From: Ardenticatenia bacterium
Lineage (GTDB): Bacteria > Chloroflexota > Anaerolineae > Aggregatilineales > Aggregatilineaceae
Length of the DNA: 7,696 nucleotides
Assembly: GCA_026984385.1 (NCBI GenBank)
Contig: JALSSH010000540.1
Coordinates: 1-7,696 of the forward strand
Direction: 5' to 3'
Below, one piece after another: positions 5,242-7,696 of the stretch. Each line of letters starts with the position of its first letter. The first letter of the stretch is position 1. The position numbers and the translations under genes are program-made. The notes under the pieces were generated by a model. It was given only the letters and a program-made list of their open reading frames with translations. It was not told where the DNA came from and did no database searches.

Positions 5242-5258
5242 GCAGCGGGGCACGCTGC
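5242..5258 (-). terminator. Hairpin just after the GT4 stop codon, possible terminator
   Basis: A perfect 6-base stem (GCAGCG/CGCTGC) with a 5-base loop begins two bases after the TAA of the GT4 gene. It is GC-rich, but the sequence after it on the minus strand (TTAGGCAGAAGAG) lacks a T-run, so it is not a classic intrinsic terminator. It may end or protect the 3' end of the glycosyltransferase mRNA. Confidence 0.35.
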
Positions 5259-5260
5259 CG

Positions 5261-6457
5261 TTAGCATTTATCCTTCACGCGATGGTAGAGTTCGGTCATT
5301 TGCGTAACGACGCGCTCCCAGGTGTAGCGCTCCGCGACCAGGGCGCGCGCCGCTCGCCCCATCAGCGCGCGCCGCTCGCGGTCGCTCAGCAACGCGCCCA
5401 GCGCCTCGCTCAACGCGCCAATTTCACGCTCCACAACCAGGCCCGCGCCCGCCTCCGCTACTTCCGGGAAGTGGCAGCCCGGCGTCAACACGATGGGCAG
5501 CCCGCAGGCCAACGCCTCCAGCGCCGCCATCGAGAACCCCTCCCCGGCAGCAGGCAACGCGAAAACGTCCGCCGCCGCCAGCGCCGCGAGTTTGTCCGCG
5601 CCGGTGAGCAGACCGGTAAAGCGCACCCGCTCCGCTACGCCGTGCGCACGCGCTAACGTCTCCAACGTGGCCCGCATTCCCTCGTCCGGCCCCACGATGA
5701 GCAGCCGCGCCGACGGCAAGGCGCGCGTGGCGTCGGCAAAGGCCGGGATTAGCAACTGAACGCCCTTGCGCGCGTGCAAACGCCCGAGAAAAAGCGCTAT
5801 CGGCCCCGTCCCCAGCCCCCAGCGCGCGCGGAATGGCTCGGCGGGCGGCAGATCGGCGAAGTCCACCAGGCGCACGCCGTTCGGCACGACAAAAACGGCC
5901 TCGTCCGACAACGTTTGGCCGCAGGCGCGCCATAACCGCCGCGCGTCCTCGGCTTCGTGCGCGGTTAGCGCGACCACGCCGTCAAAACGGGGCAACAGCC
6001 GTGCGCCAAATACGCGGTCCCAAAGCTGCTTGACAAGCGATCGCCCGGTGTGATAGGGCAGCGTGCCGTGCGGCGAAACTAGCGTCGGCACGCCCAAACG
6101 CTGTGCCACCGTCGTCACCAGTAGATTTTCCACCGTGCGCAGCTCGTGGCAATGCACCACCGCGATCCCTTCCTCGCGGATCAAGTGCTCGGCGGCGGCT
6201 GCCATGCCGCGCGGCGAGGAAAGGTTGAGCGCGCCGCGCAGCCGATTACTGCGATTGCGCACGCGCCACACCTGTACGCCTTCCAGCGTTTCGCGCAGCG
6301 TCTGGAGCCGCGCGTGGGGGCTGAGCGTGTCGGTGGTGAGCACAAAAACACGGTGCCCGGCGGCGGCTTGCGCGCGCGTCAGGTCGGTGACGGCGCGCAC
6401 CACGCCCCCATACGCCCAGGCGGGCGCGTAATAGGGCAGGACGTGAAGCACGTTCAC
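5261..6457 (-). CDS. Glycosyltransferase family 4 (GT-B fold)
   Basis: This 398-residue retaining glycosyltransferase is of typical GT4 length. The N-terminal acceptor domain begins VNVLHVLPYYAPAWAYGG (1-18), the GT4 opening in which the Gly-Gly loop follows the first strand. VSPHGTL (127-133) is another common GT4 element. The donor half includes FLGRLHARKGVQLLIPAF (223-240), with R226 and K231 placed to bind the nucleotide diphosphate, and the E-x7-E motif in GEGFSMAALEALACGLP (305-321; E306, E314). No membrane segment is evident, so it should act at the cytoplasmic face on a nucleotide sugar and a lipid-linked or polymer acceptor. I start it at GTG 6457, which overlaps the upstream TGA as GTGA and has AAGGAG about nine bases upstream. 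The open frame extends further, but that part is an alternate frame of the upstream gene. Sugar donor and linkage are unknown. Confidence 0.9.
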   Translation of the reverse strand: MNVLHVLPYYAPAWAYGGVVRAVTDLTRAQAAAGHRVFVLTTDTLSPHARLQTLRETLEGVQVWRVRNRSNRLRGALNLSSPRGMAAAAEHLIREEGIAVVHCHELRTVENLLVTTVAQRLGVPTLVSPHGTLPYHTGRSLVKQLWDRVFGARLLPRFDGVVALTAHEAEDARRLWRACGQTLSDEAVFVVPNGVRLVDFADLPPAEPFRARWGLGTGPIALFLGRLHARKGVQLLIPAFADATRALPSARLLIVGPDEGMRATLETLARAHGVAERVRFTGLLTGADKLAALAAADVFALPAAGEGFSMAALEALACGLPIVLTPGCHFPEVAEAGAGLVVEREIGALSEALGALLSDRERRALMGRAARALVAERYTWERVVTQMTELYHRVKDKC

Positions 6458-7696
6458 GCGCGGCGCTCCTTCCGCGCACGCCATCCGCTCCAGATGCGCA
6501 CCAGAGCATACGCCGCCAGCACGAAAACGAAGGGGTCGGCGGGCGCGCGATAGCGGGTGGAGGGATGGAAGAGCACATAGGTCAACGTGATGGCGGCGAA
6601 AACGGCCACCAGCGGCGCGATCTCCAGTTTGCGGCGCGCGGCCAAAACCCATCCCATTCCGCCGAGCAGCAGCAGCGGGGTGAAGTACAACAGATGCACC
6701 ACGCGCGCCAGTTGAAAGCTGCGCGACTCGTAAAATTGCAGCACGGCGTCGTCGATCAGGTAGGGATCGGGGGGCAGGCTATGGGGCATGATCGCGGGCG
6801 ACCAGAGCACCCAAAACTTGACCGCGAACAGGCGCGGCCATTCTTGCGGATGGGCGCGCAGATAGTCCAGCGCGGCCTGCCGATGCCAGCGGTCGGTCTC
6901 GGTTTCGCCGAGCGTGGGGGGCGGCGCGCCCATGCAATCCGCGCGTATCCACTGCACATCCCACCCGCGCGTCAAATAGTCCGCCGAGCAGGGATTGTTG
7001 CCCTGGTGAAGATTGCTTCCGCCGTTGGTGCTGAGGAAGACGAACTCGCCTTGCAAGCGGGTGTTGCGCACGGCCCAGGGCGCGGTTGTCAGCGCGATCA
7101 GCGCGCCGCTCACCAAGGCCAAGCGTGTGGCCTGCCGCCAGCCGAGTTTGCGTGCCCACCACCACGTCAACAGCGGCCAGAGCAACAGCACCCATGTTTT
7201 GGTGAGCGCGGCCAGCCCGAAACTCAGCCCCAACAAGGCCGCCCAAATCCAAGCGCGTGTGTCGCGTGCGCGGTAGGCGGCGGCTATCCCGACGGTCAGG
7301 AGAAAAATAAAAATCCCCGTGTCGTTGACGGTCAAGTTTTGATAGAGCAGATAGGGGTAAAAGCCGTAAAACGCTGCCGCAAGCAACCCGACGGCGTCTT
7401 GTCCGCTGATGCGTCGCCCGAGCCAAAACAGCAACGCTATCACGCCCATGTCTAATACGATCTGCACGGCGGCCACCGCCAGCGGGTCGCGCCCGAGCGT
7501 TTTGTAGACGCCGACTAGGAAAAATGGATACAACGGGGGAAGATCGGAATCGCCGCTGCGGTCGTCAAAGCGGGTGTAGCCGCGCCCGTCAAGCATATTT
7601 ACGGCGTAGGTGTCATAGCCGGAAGTTTGCAGCGAAAGCGTGTGCCCAAAAAGCAACAAAAATCCCACGCGCGCAAACACGGCCAACACGATGATC
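6454..7696 (-). CDS. GT39/PMT-family (ArnT-like) membrane glycosyltransferase, 5' end missing
   Basis: About 413 codons are visible; the frame is open through the right edge, and the GTG at 7689 is probably internal because the preceding codons (Ile-Ile) continue a membrane segment. The protein is polytopic. Residue numbers here count from 7689. The first large loop, SGYDTYAVNMLDGRGYT (23-39), followed by PPLYPFFL (51-58), is the usual active-site loop with its acidic residue (D26). A second element is LYQNLTVNDTGIFIFLL (115-131). PWAVRNTRLQGEFVFLSTNG (204-223) and the following GNNP are a hallmark of this family, as is the late RYRAPADPF motif. Such enzymes transfer sugars from polyprenyl-phosphate carriers to lipids, proteins or glycans on the outer side of the membrane. 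The gene is translationally coupled to the GT4 gene by the GTGA overlap. Acceptor and sugar are not predictable. Confidence 0.87.
   Translation of the reverse strand, partial: IIVLAVFARVGFLLLFGHTLSLQTSGYDTYAVNMLDGRGYTRFDDRSGDSDLPPLYPFFLVGVYKTLGRDPLAVAAVQIVLDMGVIALLFWLGRRISGQDAVGLLAAAFYGFYPYLLYQNLTVNDTGIFIFLLTVGIAAAYRARDTRAWIWAALLGLSFGLAALTKTWVLLLWPLLTWWWARKLGWRQATRLALVSGALIALTTAPWAVRNTRLQGEFVFLSTNGGSNLHQGNNPCSADYLTRGWDVQWIRADCMGAPPPTLGETETDRWHRQAALDYLRAHPQEWPRLFAVKFWVLWSPAIMPHSLPPDPYLIDDAVLQFYESRSFQLARVVHLLYFTPLLLLGGMGWVLAARRKLEIAPLVAVFAAITLTYVLFHPSTRYRAPADPFVFVLAAYALVRIWSGWRARKERRA

Noticed and set aside
4924..5253. Leftward 109-codon frame spanning the permease start and the gap behind it
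   Set aside because: Most of it is an alternate frame of the permease N-terminus. The repeated peptide within it only reflects the 39-base offset of the DNA repeats.
6458..6652. A 65-codon N-terminal extension of the GT4 gene in the same open frame
   Set aside because: It overlaps the conserved 3' end of the GT39-like gene in another frame, its Arg-rich sequence is typical of a shadow frame, and the GT4 family start (VNVLHVLPYY) fits the GTG with its own SD at 6457.
7687..7689. GTG as the true start of the GT39-like gene
   Set aside because: The frame stays open to the window edge, the residues before it (Ile-Ile) continue the first membrane segment, and no SD can be assessed, so the start is more likely beyond the window.

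Overview
The window is a GC-rich bacterial chromosome segment with densely packed genes, good Shine-Dalgarno sites and frequent GTG starts. It looks like part of an exopolysaccharide/capsule locus. The chain-length (Wzz-type) membrane proteins are encoded separately from the tyrosine kinase (CapA/CapB style), as is usual in Firmicutes, Actinobacteria and Chloroflexota rather than Proteobacteria. The overall protein flavour would suit Chloroflexota, but that assignment is an inference and not proven by any marker gene here.

Layout. Positions 1-2337 hold a leftward operon: Wzz-like protein A (2337-1633), Wzz-like protein B (1545-886), BY-type tyrosine kinase (876-202) and the start of a sugar-1-phosphate nucleotidylyltransferase (180 to beyond the left edge). 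A TATAAT box lies ahead of each Wzz-like gene. A 265-base divergent intergenic region (2338-2602) separates this operon from a rightward gene (2603-3520). That gene encodes a TIR-like protein with an unrecognised middle domain and a C-terminal membrane anchor. It converges, with only 4 bases between stop codons, on a leftward lactate-permease-family transporter (5078-3525). A 182-base gap (5079-5260) with a hairpin, a pair of direct repeats and a possible promoter follows. Then come two leftward glycosyltransferase genes: a GT4 enzyme (6457-5261) and, overlapping it by GTGA, a polytopic GT39/PMT-type enzyme whose 5' end lies beyond the right edge.

How the genes may work together. The nucleotidylyltransferase would supply an activated sugar. 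The GT39-like and GT4 enzymes would build or decorate lipid-linked glycans. The two Wzz-like proteins and the BY-kinase would control polymer length and export. The TIR-like gene and the permease sit between these two polysaccharide blocks and have no obvious role in polymer synthesis.

The most unusual items are the membrane-anchored TIR-like protein, whose expected catalytic glutamate is not evident; the non-consensus P-loop of the kinase paired with two short Wzz-like partners; the leader of Wzz-like gene A, where a hairpin lies between a strong SD and the start codon; and the 25-base direct repeats upstream of the permease gene. I see no tRNA, rRNA, CRISPR array, transposase or integrase.
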